Assembly (NCBI GenBank): GCA_013398615.1 | Contig: VZSR01003798.1 | Location: 9,733,542-9,797,541, forward strand | Length of the DNA: 64,000 bases | From: Brachypodius melanocephalos | Taxonomy: Eukaryota > Chordata > Aves > Passeriformes > Pycnonotidae | Direction of reading: 5' to 3' | In this document: positions 22,396-34,900 of the stretch, in pieces | How the letters are laid out: each line of letters begins with the position of its first letter | Numbering within the stretch: the stretch's first letter is position 1 | Translations under genes and position numbers: made by a program | The notes under the pieces: model-generated | Told to the model about the DNA's origin: nothing | Database searches by the model: none | Seen by the model: the letters and a program-made list of their open reading frames with translations, nothing else

Positions 22396-23230
22396 TGTTG
22401 TCTGGATGCCTGCCCATTACAGACTGACCTGGAAAGAAGCATTTTCTACTGTTAATGATATTTCTGTATCTCAGTCCACCAGTCCAGAACGAATGGGCTG
22501 TGCTCTTAGTCAAGATTGATGAGTGCAGTGGTTAATAAACACTAATGATTCCTGGCACTTTCCCTCTGCTCTTCCTTGTCCTGACATGGCCTCTTCAGCT
22601 GAAGCATCTTGCGTTAAATTACTAATGAGCAAACTTAAAACAAACTGGAATTAATAAAGTTAGTCAAATTAGTTCTTTCTTGTGAAAGCACCATTAGAGC
22701 AAAGTCCTGCAGCACTGTGGCTCCCAGACACAATAACAAATCATTAATGCTTACACAATCTTTTTTGGGGGGTGGCTTTTTGTAAGGAAAAGCAGGCTCC
22801 AAATATCCAGCCCACTCCTTTTGAAGGAGGAGACACATAAACTGCACGTTGAGTTGGTGCACAGTAACATCTATAAGGTGCTTAGTAAAAGTCCTCCCTG
22901 AAGCCTTGTTTTCTTGGAGCACAAATGAATACAAATTGCCAAAGAGCAAGAAGCTCTCCCAGACATGTAGGCTGCAGTCAGCATAGAAGATGAGGCTGCT
23001 CGTGGCCATCACGACTCAAAGAGACCCTGGCCCGGCTTCAAATTGCACACAACTTGCAAACTGTACAAGTTCCACCTGTACCAGGCAGAGGTATGTAATA
23101 GGAAGCTTCCTTTTCCTTGCAGTGTTCCAGCTGGGAAGAATTGACTGGGGTGACAATTACAAAACTTCCGTGTAACCTGCCTTGCAGAGGCAGATACTGA
23201 TTTCTGGGCTACAGGAAATGGCTGCAGAAA

Positions 23231-23300
23231 AAAGGGCAATTTGTTTTTGGTTTTAGGTCACAATTGTCAAAGGGCAACTTGTTTTTAGGTCATGATTATC
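23231..23300. repeat. Diverged tandem duplication with AGGTCA/AGGGCA words
   Basis: Copy 1 is 23,231-23,268 (38 nt) and copy 2 is 23,269-23,300 (32 nt). Both start AAAGGGCAA, continue with TTGTTTTT and include TTTTAGGTCA. Copy 2 lacks a 6-base piece and has a few substitutions. Each copy holds an AGGGCA and an AGGTCA nuclear-receptor-type half-site. Confidence 0.7.
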
Positions 23301-24323
23301 ACGGCCAATATGCAGCAAACTGTCACAAAAGCAAACAGGAAACAACTGAAATGCCAGGTAAACAAAGTATCAGTTCTCTCACACAGATTAAAATTTCAGG
23401 CTGGGTATCAAACTCCCTAAAAGAATGTGAAGTTTTGTAAATGTAAATCCAGAGGATGTGTTTTCTCAGAGATTGCATCCAGAGCAGAAACAAACTCACA
23501 TTTATGTCTTCCCCAAAAAGCCCTCAAACATCTCAGGTTACTCCAGGGATGAACTCCGAGGATATACAGGGCAGGAATAGTTATGTTCAGCAATCTTTTC
23601 TAACTAAACACCATCTGTCACAAATCTCTATCAAAGAAAAGATTGATGTGAAGCACAGGCCTTTGTCATGACAAGACAGAAAAGCAGAGAGAGAGCTGCA
23701 CTGGATCAGCAAACCACAGGCAATCACTTCTCACCAGCCAGGCAACATGTACAGATTTATTATTCTGCTTGTAGAATTATTAAAAGAATATTAACAGCAG
23801 CAATGCTTTCCAGCTACATATGAAAAGAAAATGCACCTGTGCTTCAAGAGGCTCTTAAATACAGCTTTTATCTGGTTGGACACAGGCTTGAGATCAGAAC
23901 CACTGAAGAGAGAATAAACTGGGAAGAACAGCTGTTTCCTGGGTAATCAGAAAAATGGGCTCCATCTAGCCCTTGGAGCAGAGGTTTATGACAGCCAGGT
24001 GTGGCCTTCTGGTAGACACAGATAGACTGGTGTGAAAGTCGTAATTCCTGCCACATTCAAACCTTTTAGTGGAGGCCACTACTGGGGACTACAAATAACA
24101 ATGCTGAAATATCTGCTGGGCCTGGAATAGCTGATTACGAAATGCTGGCAGTGTCTACCTTCAAGAAAATGCAGAAAACATTCATACTCTGGGTTTGATT
24201 ATTTTCCCCTGCCAGGATTCAGCCCAGTCTTTGATTAATTTCTCTTATAAATTCCTAGCATTTCTGCTAGAAAACAATCCATGGCAAGTGCAATGTTTGG
24301 AAATTACCATATTGCTATCCTTG

Positions 24324-24378
24324 TTTTGCAGCTGGGGAATTGAGGCACAGATCAAGGCTGAACTTGTGACCAAGGCCA
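24324..24378 (-). repeat. MIR-like SINE relic
   Basis: TTTTGCAGCTGGGGAATTGA followed by GGCACAGATCAAGG and GTGACCAAGGCCA resembles the reverse complement of the MIR segment around CTGAGGCACAGAGAGG ... CCAAGGTCAC. This is the clearer of the two MIR candidates. Confidence 0.5.
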
Positions 24379-25201
24379 ACCACCAAAAAAGCCTTTTCAA
24401 AGGTTCTGAGCTGCTTGGGATCAGATGTGCTCCTTCCCTGCAGCACGGGCACACTGACCAGCGTCCCTCAGGTGAAAAGCTGCCTACAGATCAGAGCTCC
24501 TCTCACGTGGCCAATGCCGTAATGAGTTGTGTCTGCAAGGAGAAAGAACTAGAGGTGTAAATGTTAACTGGTGGCAAAAATCCACCTTGTTAAGCAGGCG
24601 AGCAACCTGCCTGAAACAGGCCTCAGGGAGATGCTGTTGGTCAAATGGGAGGCAGGCAGTTGTCCCAAGTAATAAACTGGCTCTTTGTGGCTGCCACCAC
24701 CTTTCAATCTCAGATAGAAACCCCATCCTTCAACTCCTGATTGGGGGAATCCAGAGAAGCAGGATATAATTTCTGTTAAAATATGAGCCTGCCTTCAAAC
24801 AATCACACATGAAGGGGAACAGGCTGGTGTTTCTTGCCCATTAATCTATTCCAGCCTTTGACAACGTGCTGGTGACGCTCCATCAATCATCTTTCCGTGC
24901 ACTGCCACGTAAAAGAGAAGGGGGAAGGGAAAGGGCATTCAGCCAGCTGGGGAGAAGCAACATTTTAAATGGCTTCAAACCAGACTGATGCAATATCTTC
25001 TACTGACTGAAAAAGGAGTTCTTAAAAATTTTCTTAACAAGATAAACGCTTCTCAAAATGCTAAGCACAGACAGGAGTGCAGTACAGCAAATCCAGGCTC
25101 GAGTTCAAGACAGGTCAGAACAAAAGATACATCCTGAAAGTTAGCTCACTTGTGGAGAGTTTGGCATGGAATGGAGGAAAGGGTTGCAACAATAAAAGCT
25201 G

Positions 25202-25283
25202 AGTAAACGACTACATCACCTTCCTCCTTCACCAGACTCAGGTGAATCTGAGGTGGAGGAGGAAGGTGATGCAGTCATTTACT
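25202..25283 (-). other. Long near-perfect hairpin (possible small-RNA precursor or MITE)
   Basis: The arms are 25,202-25,233 and 25,252-25,283, each 32 nt and 29/32 complementary, with an 18-nt centre that can form a further TCAG/CTGA mini-stem around a 6-nt loop. All three mismatches are transitions. In minus-strand RNA, the SEMA6D sense strand, two become G-U pairs and one is an A-C mismatch; in plus-strand RNA only one is rescued. The size (about 82 nt) suits a pre-miRNA, though the stem is longer and more perfect than most. A foldback transposon relic or local inverted duplication is the alternative. A second small palindrome (25,275-25,282 with 25,288-25,295) abuts it. Confidence 0.7.
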
Positions 25284-25936
25284 ACAGGTAAATGATAGGC
25301 TCTGTCAGGTGAGACCGAGGATCCCCTCTGTGCTTGGAGAAGTACAAGCTGGCCATAATGTTGAGGGGGGACAGGCAGAATTGATTAGTAATACGCTGAG
25401 CCTGGTCAATTTATGTCAATGTGGTTTCCCACATTCCCAGCTGACTGGACTGAGACAAATCAGGAAATCCCTGCTGTCCTCTGTTTCTTCCTGCATGCAA
25501 ATGGATCCCTGAGGGCACTAATTAGTGCAAAGGCACTGACTAGTGTCTTTCTCAGATGGTACCTTCTGAAATTTTGAGCATGAAACCACTCTAATAATAA
25601 AAGTTAAGCCAAAACAAAACAATCTGCTGCTTGCTCACAGATGTTCAACAAGTTTCTCAGGGCCTACAGCTGAGACTTCAGTTCCTGACGCAGAGCAAGG
25701 CTGATCCTGTGCAAACCCCAACAACTTCCACTGAGCCCTGAGCCAAACCCTGCTGAGGGGCACAGGGACTTGGGGGCACTGAGCTCTTGGCCAAAGCAGT
25801 GCCTCGAAGCTCTTGAACCAGAACAACACTCAAGCAACAGTGATCTCTTGGCCAGGCTAGAGCAAGTCAGATTCCACCTGCACCCAAATAAAGGCTGAAT
25901 CGGAATTTGTGTTTAGCACCTCTGCCCCCTCCCTCC

Positions 25937-25956
25937 TTTTTTTTTTTTTTTTTTTT
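25937..25956 (+). repeat. Poly(T) run within a homopyrimidine tract
   Basis: Twenty consecutive T follow a C/T-rich stretch starting near 25,925. It is a simple repeat with no sign of a retrocopied gene next to it. Confidence 0.85.
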
Positions 25957-28900
25957 GATGCAAAGGACTAGAAAGGTTAAAAATCTTGTTTACTGCAGCC
26001 TCAGGGATTATCTTTTGATGTACAAATCACTTAAGGTCTACTAACAGCAGTTAAAGAACACTACCTGAAAAGGGTAGGGTTCAAGTTCTGGACTTCATGA
26101 AGTTAAAAGCCTGCTGGCAGTGGCTCTGCTTTAGAGGGTGAAGGATTTGCACCTGAGTTTACTCGCTGATGGTAACTGCTGCCAGGTGGGAGAAGTTCAA
26201 CTTCTTGAGCCAGCTGCAGAGGGAACACAGCTCACCAGTGAGTGCAGAGTACAGAAAGGGAGAGTGTTGCTCAATTTCAGTTTGTTGACCAGGTCAATCT
26301 TTTCAGAAGATAAAACATTCAGAAGAAAATATATGAAGGTGGTACAGGCTGCCTTCAGGGGTGCCATACACTTGTAGAAATGTACACATTGGCAACCATG
26401 GATGCACCAGAACACTCACCCAAAATAGCACCTAATTCCTGCTGTGACTGGAATAAAACTCCTCCAGAGCAGAGCCACCCCCTGGGGGAACCAGAGCAAA
26501 GTGTGTTTTGGTAATCAAAATATGAAAATGGAGCCTTTTTGTACCATCTGAGTCAAAATATAAAACCAGCATGGCCTAGGGCCTGGTGCCTCAAACTCTA
26601 GAGGAGGAGCTAACACTTTTTTTTCCTATCTCTATTTTTTGGTCTTGGTCTTTTTTTTCTACTTCTTACTGTGTGAAATGTGTATGATGAGTCATTTGCT
26701 TACAAGCCAGAAAGTATTCCACATAGAATGCAACATTTGCCTTAAAAATCTGTATCAGTATTTATGATATGAAAGGCAGGGGATTAGATTTCCATTTTAG
26801 GTCATATCTATACATAGGTTTTCCAATGATGCAATTGCATTATAGTGTGGTAAGTCCTCCCCAAACAGGGATACAATAGCCAGCATCAATGCAAGTGTGA
26901 TTTTCTTTACAATTCTTTTTAATGTCATTCCAGTATGTGTTTCTTCTAATGAAGGCTGACTGCAATAAAGTTCCTGAAGGCAATGCCTGACACAGAGGTT
27001 TACTGTACATTCAAATCTTAGAGATTCTCTATGATGTGATAAATCCATGTTGTGGAATTTGGTGACAGATTGTTCCAGCTAATTATCAAAAAACACGGGA
27101 AAATATTTATGGCTATAATGGAATAAAGGTACTTAATTCTTGCAGTCTTTTTTAGGAACGTGAAGCATTATTTTGTATGAATGAATAGGTAATAAAAACT
27201 CTGTCCTATAAATGTACACCCAAATGCAAACTTGCAGTATGCAGCCATCCTTACTTTTTATAACAACTTTAAAGTCTGCAGCTCTGAAGAAAAAAATTAG
27301 GGAAATTTAGAGCTGAGATATTAATTGAGCATGAAAGTGCAAATAACAGGTCTGTTATTTTAAGATAATACTTGACTTCTTTTAAGGATTCTGCATTAAC
27401 ACCTCTTGATCTATCCCTAAGTAAAAAAAGATAGTTTAATATTAAAGTGATGAAACCCTACCAGTGAGTATCACAGCTTTCATCTTAATTGGCTTATGGC
27501 ACTGCCAGCTACACTTCAGTTGTTTGCAGGCTTTGAACGTTGCAGCAAGCGCACCCCTCTTGCTCTAGAATGAGCTGACAGAACTTGCAAAGTGGATGGG
27601 GTGACTTTTAATGATGCAAGTGTTTAGTGGTTGATTAGAAGCACTTTGAGGGCTAAATTCTCCTGTGATCAGAAATTTACTTGAACACCAGATAGTTTCA
27701 GCAGGAAAGGAAATAAAATGCTGAGCAAACTGTAAGTGATTGCCTCAATTATGGTTATTTTAAGTTAGTTTTTGAGACTGAATCTTAACTACCTTCCCCT
27801 ATAAGGGTGACATGGAAGTCCTGCACCTGAAACCAACCTTTGCTTTCAGCTCACATCTATGGTCAAATCTGTTCTGTTTTGCAAAGCTCCTGCAGGACAT
27901 GCTTTCCTTGCAAGTTTGCCAGGGCTGGGCTATCAGTAATGGAGTGCAAGGTGCTTTAACTTAAACAGTGCTCTAGATTCACCATTTTAGCAGATCTGCA
28001 TTTCATTAATTCAAACTGCTCATGCCCAAATTGGACTGCCCTAGGATAGACTAAATTTATCTGTGGAAGTGTCCATAGACTGGTGCAGAGAATGTCAGTA
28101 CAGTGACATTTGTTCCACACTCTGGGCACTGATCCTCCATTAATTTCTGGCCATGGGCAGCTCTGGTAGCAGGAACTCCTACCCCTGCCCTGACCCCAAC
28201 CTGAGGAAAGCCAAGCCACCCTGCTGGGGAGAGCAGCTGTGGCTCATCAGGGTGAAGTCCTGAGCATCTCCAGCTCCCAGCTGTGTCAAAGGTGTCTGAT
28301 GCTTTTGATTAATGTGTTTCAGATCAAAATACTTTTATCCTGAAAACTAGGGAGAACCCTTAAACCATAATGGCAAAGACCTAATTACCTCCCGAAGTAC
28401 ACACAGGCTTGGATGTAGGTTCAGTAAGACCCAAATTGCGCCCCTTGGCATGAAACAAAAGCCTAAAATCTAGACCAAAGTATCACTTTTCCTTCCTCTA
28501 GGAGGGTTGGCTACAAATGTGGGTCAGTGCTGGAAGTGAAGGAAGTCAGTATTCTTCCTGGAAGCCTGCAGAACATGATTTACATAGCAAAGCTGCCACT
28601 CATTTCAGCATGATTAAGCATGATCTGATAAGATACTCTGAGACAGGTATAAACCAGTACTTGCAGGTGAGGACATAATGAAGGTCTCAGGCACAACTTG
28701 CACAAGTCCAGCTGACACCACAGCCAAGGGAGGTGCTGGCAGCACCCCGGGCCTGCTGGCTGGAGCCCTGCTGTCTCCCAGCCCTGCAGACAGCAGCCTA
28801 GGCAGCCTTCCCCCTGAGCAGGGCTGCAGCCCCGATCCTGAGATAAGTGCTGCCCATTTGAGTCCTGGCTGGAGCCCAGGAGGTCAGGGTTTGCCTACTG

Positions 28901-31900
28901 GATGAAGTGAATGGGATGTTTTGAAATGGAAGGGAGGGTTTGGGGAAGGAATATGCCCCAACAAGCAGGGGAGATGGAGAAAAAAGGGATCTGCACTGTG
29001 GAAAGGGCACATCTGCTGTTCAACAGGCTGTGCCTCAGACAATGCTGCTGTCAACCTCACTCCAGAAAGCATCACTTCTTTCCACCCACTGCTCTCCCCT
29101 GCTACAAACATCCCTCCAGCATCTCATCACTGTGCCTTGCTGGAGCATTGCTGGCTTGAGTTGCTGCTGCTGGGGAAAAGGCTGCTGCATGTCATTGCTC
29201 TCACTTCAGAGAGAAAGTAAATGGCTGCGGAAAATGCAAAGGGAGAGAGACAGGAGAGGACTCAACTGGCAAGAAGCACATGAGAGATCTTAAACACTGT
29301 GCTGGTATTCTCAGGATGCCATTCTCAGGGCTGGAATGGTCAGCCAGCCTTGCCTGCAAGAATACTGCCTACAGAGACTGGGGAACAACACATTTTTAAC
29401 TAGGCTTGGTTTTTCTGCAGGGACAAATCTGGTAGCTGCCCACCCAGTTACCTATTTGTACATGCAAAGCATGTGCCATGCCCCTTTCCTGGGCACCATC
29501 AATTACACATAAAAAACACAGGCACAAAAACCTGGAGGAACCTTGAGCCCAAAGTGAACAATTATTATTAGCTTGTTACGATTAAAGATTAACTACGCCA
29601 GTAAAAGGATGTATTATGAAATGTCTTTCCCAGGCTGACAGTAAATAGAGAGTTTTGTTTTCTTGGTTTCAGTTTGTTGGCTTTTTTTTTAAATCTCAAA
29701 GCCTTCTCAGGATTTGGAGTAATTGTTTAAACTGCTGCTTTTATTTACCATAATACCAAAATGTTGTCACTTGCCACGTGACTGCTCATACTTTCATTTG
29801 AGATGTCGTGCAGAAACACATGGAAATCTGGTGAAGGCAAACCAATTATAGAACATGTTCCGAGCAATTGTATTGCAGCACTGCCCTACAGTATGAAGTC
29901 TCTTCCATTTCTTAAATTGCCTAATCAAATGCAGACTCTGTTCCAGTCACGCTAAATTTTCACATAATGGCAGAAAAATACTTCTTTCTAGCCTAGCACT
30001 GAACAGTTGGATCACATTATCACATTTGCTGCCTTTGTAGTCTCCAAGTGTGTATTTGTAAAAGTATGTACATACATATTCACAGGGGAGAGGGGGGGAA
30101 CGCCGGTGCTCAGGCTGTGAGACCCTGGGGATGGTCAGAGGGACAGGGATGTGCCTTGCAAGGTGCCTGTGCTGAGGCTCCTTTGGGGAAGCCTGACTTA
30201 CCAGAAATGCAGAGTAGTGCTGAAAAATTTACTTTTATTTTTTTATAAATCAGATGTATTAGTGCAGCATTTGATCTGGCTGATTCCTGGCCCTACAGTC
30301 TGTTGAAGTTATTAAACTGATATAAATGCAGTAAGGTAAGCAACACCCATCTGCTGCTCATTTGGGGCTGGAGACAGGACTGGTGAAATGTGCAGCCATG
30401 GCTCTCCCTGCTCTGGGTCCCAAGCTTGGGCACACCCCTGTGTTGATCTGGGGGGCTCTGCCCCACAGAACTGCCCACCTAAAGTAAACACAACCCACAG
30501 AGCCCAGCCACCACAGTGTTTGCAACTGGATGCAGCCATGCTGGGCACCAGCTCTCCTTCCTCTCTCATTTACCTGGGCTCCATTGCCTCATGACAACAT
30601 TCACTCTGCATCACAATACTTTTGACTAGTGAGCCACAGAGAAGGCACAGATCAGACCCTTCGGAGTAAAATTTAAAAAAAAAAAAATTAAATCAGTAAC
30701 ATATGGACTGCAAGTGCTTGAATCAAGGTCAGAATGAAATCTGTGTCAAATCAGGGAAGGAGACTTAGGGCTTTAAAGCTTTCTATTACAGCCTGTCCCA
30801 TTCTCTCTTCCACACAGGCCTCCCCAGATCCCCAATACAATTACAATGTTTCCTTAAATCCTTGGGTTGACACTAGTAATATTGGCCAGTGTAACAACAC
30901 GACAAAATAATCATGCCTACTCCCTACATTATTTACATCTGCAGGTCTATTTTTCTTACCCATGTGCACCAAACATTTTGGTTTGTGCTGGCACAGCTTG
31001 CTGCTGAAGACCACTGTTTAGCCATGAGCAGTGTTATGTTTTTGGTGAGGATGAAAACCTGGCATTTTAGGGGGAGAAAAAGCCATAATCCACTCTCACA
31101 GTAAAACCTGTATAGTGGTACACAAGAAAAAAAAAAAATTCTATCCATACCCTTGCAGGAAATCAGATTAATCCCCAAAGCATGAGATTTGATTATTTTT
31201 GTCTGAGGTTATCATCAGGGAAAAAACCTACATAATGCTAAAAATATCCACACAGCATTTACTTTATGAAGAAAATATGATTTACTGAGCAAAAACAAAT
31301 TACTGGCTTTTCGGTGTTAATCTTTGATAAACACGTGCCGGGTTAAATAAACTGTCACAGAGAGAAGTTTGCAAATTGAAAGAAACCATTCAACTCTGCA
31401 AGATTATTTCCCCCCTCCCTTATTACTCCTTTCATGAGACACCTGGGGACATTGTTCACACACTGTTGACAGCTTTCCCACTACTGCTTTTCCTCTGTTA
31501 TCCGTTCCCTTCTCTTGGGCACTCATCCCCAGGTGGCAATACACAAAAGAGCTATATTTGCAAGGGGTGCCAAAGCTGGCTCTTGGACAACTGTCAAAGA
31601 GCCAGAGGGCCCTCTCCTGCCTTCCAGGTTGGCTGGTTGGTTCAAGCTGCTTCCCCAGGGCACTGACCCACCAGGCAGTGCTCTGGTATTTCACTCCTGA
31701 GAGCTGCTCAGGAAATGCACGCTGCCTACACAGCCCTTTCTTGCTTTAGCTACCATCACACCAACAGGTAGAGCCACGCTCCCTCACACTGGGCTACGTT
31801 CAAGTGCCATCTAAAACTTTGATACTGCAGCCTTAACTGTACATGGAAGTTTTTGTGAATTAAATACGCATTTTTTTCCTCTGTTGTATCCCAAAACATG

Positions 31901-34900
31901 ATGGTTACATAGCCCAAAGGGACACGTAGGGGTTCATACAAAACGGAAGGGGGTACCTAAATGGAGGCACAGCATAAACAAGAGCTTGACATACAAGTGT
32001 GAAGACTTTCTTTCAACCCCAAAGTGCATCTGTCATGATAGACAGACAGAAATAGCAGCAACACTTTGTGCTGGTGCTGCAGTCCCTGCCCACCACCAGC
32101 ACCCATACACACGCCTGGGAAGCAAGGCAGCAGCACTTGAGGGAAATACCTTTTGTTTCACACCACAATAAAGCTCTGAGGAAGGCCCTACCCAGCATAG
32201 GTGTGAGCTGGTACTTTACCACTGCTTGAGAAAGCAGAGTCCCAGCTGCCATGACCATTTGGTATAAAAAGATGAACTATACAGCTCATATTAAGGAAAG
32301 CCTGTTATTGCAGTAATAGCTGAATGACCAGCTGATCAGCTCTCATCTCTTCTGAGGTTTCACTCCCACCACTGGTGGGCAGCCAGTCTGTGATGCTGGT
32401 CCCCACCACTCACTCGTTACCCTTCTAGATGAGCAACTCCGTGTTTGCCTCTCTGCTGTTCCTCTCACCCTTGAAGAGCCCCCTAGCACACATCTGCCAA
32501 TTAACTCCTCATTCTCATCCCAGGCCCTCTTCAAAGCTTCCCTTTGCCTGTGATGCCAAGGTGTGAGTGCCCCCTGTCCCCGACACACGCAGCTCAGCTA
32601 TGTTTAGGTGGTTTGTGCACAGTTGCTGATGATGCAGGTCAACACAGCTCTCCTGCTTCTAGAGGCCAGTGCCCGACTGTACCCATCTGCCATCTCTTCT
32701 TTTAAACCATCCACTGTGGGAACAGGATCTTTCCCTTTCATTTTGTGTATTTCCAGTGCCTATCCAATTAGAAAACTGGGCTATAATTTGACTCTTAGAT
32801 GTAACCGTTAACAAAAAAAAATGGCAACAACAAACCTTTTTGCAGAAGAGTCTCTGTGTGCAAATACGACCTCTGTTATGTTACCAAGGTCAGGCAGACC
32901 AAGGCCATTCTGCTGTGTGAGAATATAAATCAAAGCTGTCCAGGGACTGATTTAGTTTACAAGGTTTGTAACCATTCTGGACAGAACAAATGTTACTTGC
33001 TTGCCTGAGCTCCTTGCTCCTCCTCTTCTGCCAGCACTTCTTTGCTCCTCCACTCCCACCAAGGCTCTCCCTTCCCACTAATACCTCCTGACCTCCTTTG
33101 CTCTTGAAAGCAAAAGTTCTGCAAGAAAGCAGTGGCTCACCCATGACAGCCAGCCATGCTAGGTCAATTTATTTAAATTATGCAAAAACCTCAACAAGTA
33201 AAATTAGCAGAGAGTCACAAGTACATTCACCTGCTGGTTACCTGCCATTCACAGCACACGTCAGAATTAAAACAACAAATCCTGTAACAACTTCTTTCCT
33301 ATTGCATTCATAGATCCGAAAAACAAACCAAGGAAAGCATCTGTAGCAAGTATTAGAGTCTGGGCACAGATCCTGTGAAATCACATGGTTTCCGTTGTGG
33401 AACTAAAAAGGCTTCTACAAGAATGTGTGAAACACACAGCCGAAATTCTCCATTTCTTTCTGTGCTCCTTGGCAGTTTGTGTGGCTGAGTTAAAGCAGCA
33501 AGTTCTGCTTCTTTAGCTGGCGCTTCCCAAGCACACCCTGAGATCTGCACACTGAGCACACACAGGATTCAGCCAGCAAGCTCCCTCTCCAGTATGGACA
33601 GAGTTAATGTCATCCCACTCCAAACAACAGGTTGCTGTCTCCAAACTGGAGCCTTGAAAAGCAAGAGTCCAGCGGTTGCCTCACTCCTCCCAGCTATTCT
33701 GCAGCCCTTCCTTCTGCAGGTGTGCACACCGAGCTGCAGCGGGGCTGGGCAGGGGTGCCAGAATGAAAGAAACTTCACGTTCTGGATGTTAACTTTAGTT
33801 ACCATAGCCAGACAATGCTGCCAGTGGCGTGGAAGAAAAAATTGCTGTAGCCAGCTGTGCTGTTCACAGTCGGGTGGTTTCTGTGTAGCTCCAAATGGTT
33901 ATGGAGCCAGTAGCCTGTTGTGGCCAAGGACAGGATGATGGATGGTCTACACACACTGTCCAAGCAGCGAGAATGGCAGAAGTTCACTTCAGGGTTGTTA
34001 AAATGCTAATCTGGGTTAGTTAACAAAAGCCGAATGGAATAGAAACGTTAAGGAAATAAATACTACTCATATGTTGTATATATGCACTAGGGATTTGATC
34101 TCTGTGGTTAACACAAACATTTGTCTTTGGAAGTGGGACAATTCAACAGTCTTCCTGTCTGAATAAATGGAATCAACTTCTGATATTAGCTGTACTCTAA
34201 TTACTGTCAAGCCACAGCCAGGGAAAGTAGGCTATGGCAGACAACATACACAGCTCCACACACAGCACAGAAAGGGCAGTAATACTATTCTCACTGCACA
34301 CCTCTTCCATGTGACATGGGAACAAATCAGAACCCACTTTCTCTTGAACTTAAGGCTGCTAGCTATTCACAGAACAAGTAACAGCTTAATAAAATAGCTT
34401 AGATGGATTTTAACAGTAACTGCAGTAGCTTATCGGATGCATAAGAAGGGATCATCTGTTCGAGCAGCAGTTTTGACGAAAGCGACATTTGAACTGTTTT
34501 AATTACATACAGAGTTGCTAAGACTGAAAATAACTTGTACTACCCAATGCCAGTAATATGCCTTATTCCATCTTTTCTTAATTACTCGTGAAGCAAATTA
34601 TTACTTTATCAAGTTGAAAGGTATCTGATTTTATCAATCTGGAATTAGAGGTATGTTTAACATATGAGTATGTAATCAACCATCATCTCCTCTGTTCAGT
34701 AAGCAAACACACAGTCTAAGCCTTGAAAAATATCAGACACTGCAACAGAAGTAAGCTCCACTTAAGCTTATACAGGCGCAGAAGCTGTTGAAGTAACTGT
34801 TTCCTTTGTCTTACAAAGAAAGACTAGAACTGAAACTGTCTCAGTCATACCACTTTTCTACATCTGATGAAAACTGACCGTATTCACCTCGATCTCCACT

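Noticed and set aside
24195..24560. 121-codon plus-strand frame
   Set aside because: It overlaps the MIR-like relic and has no recognisable domain.
28678..28905. 75-codon Pro/Gly/Ser-rich frame in the 5' intron
   Set aside because: Local GC richness explains it; no splice pattern or homology recognised, and it opposes SEMA6D.
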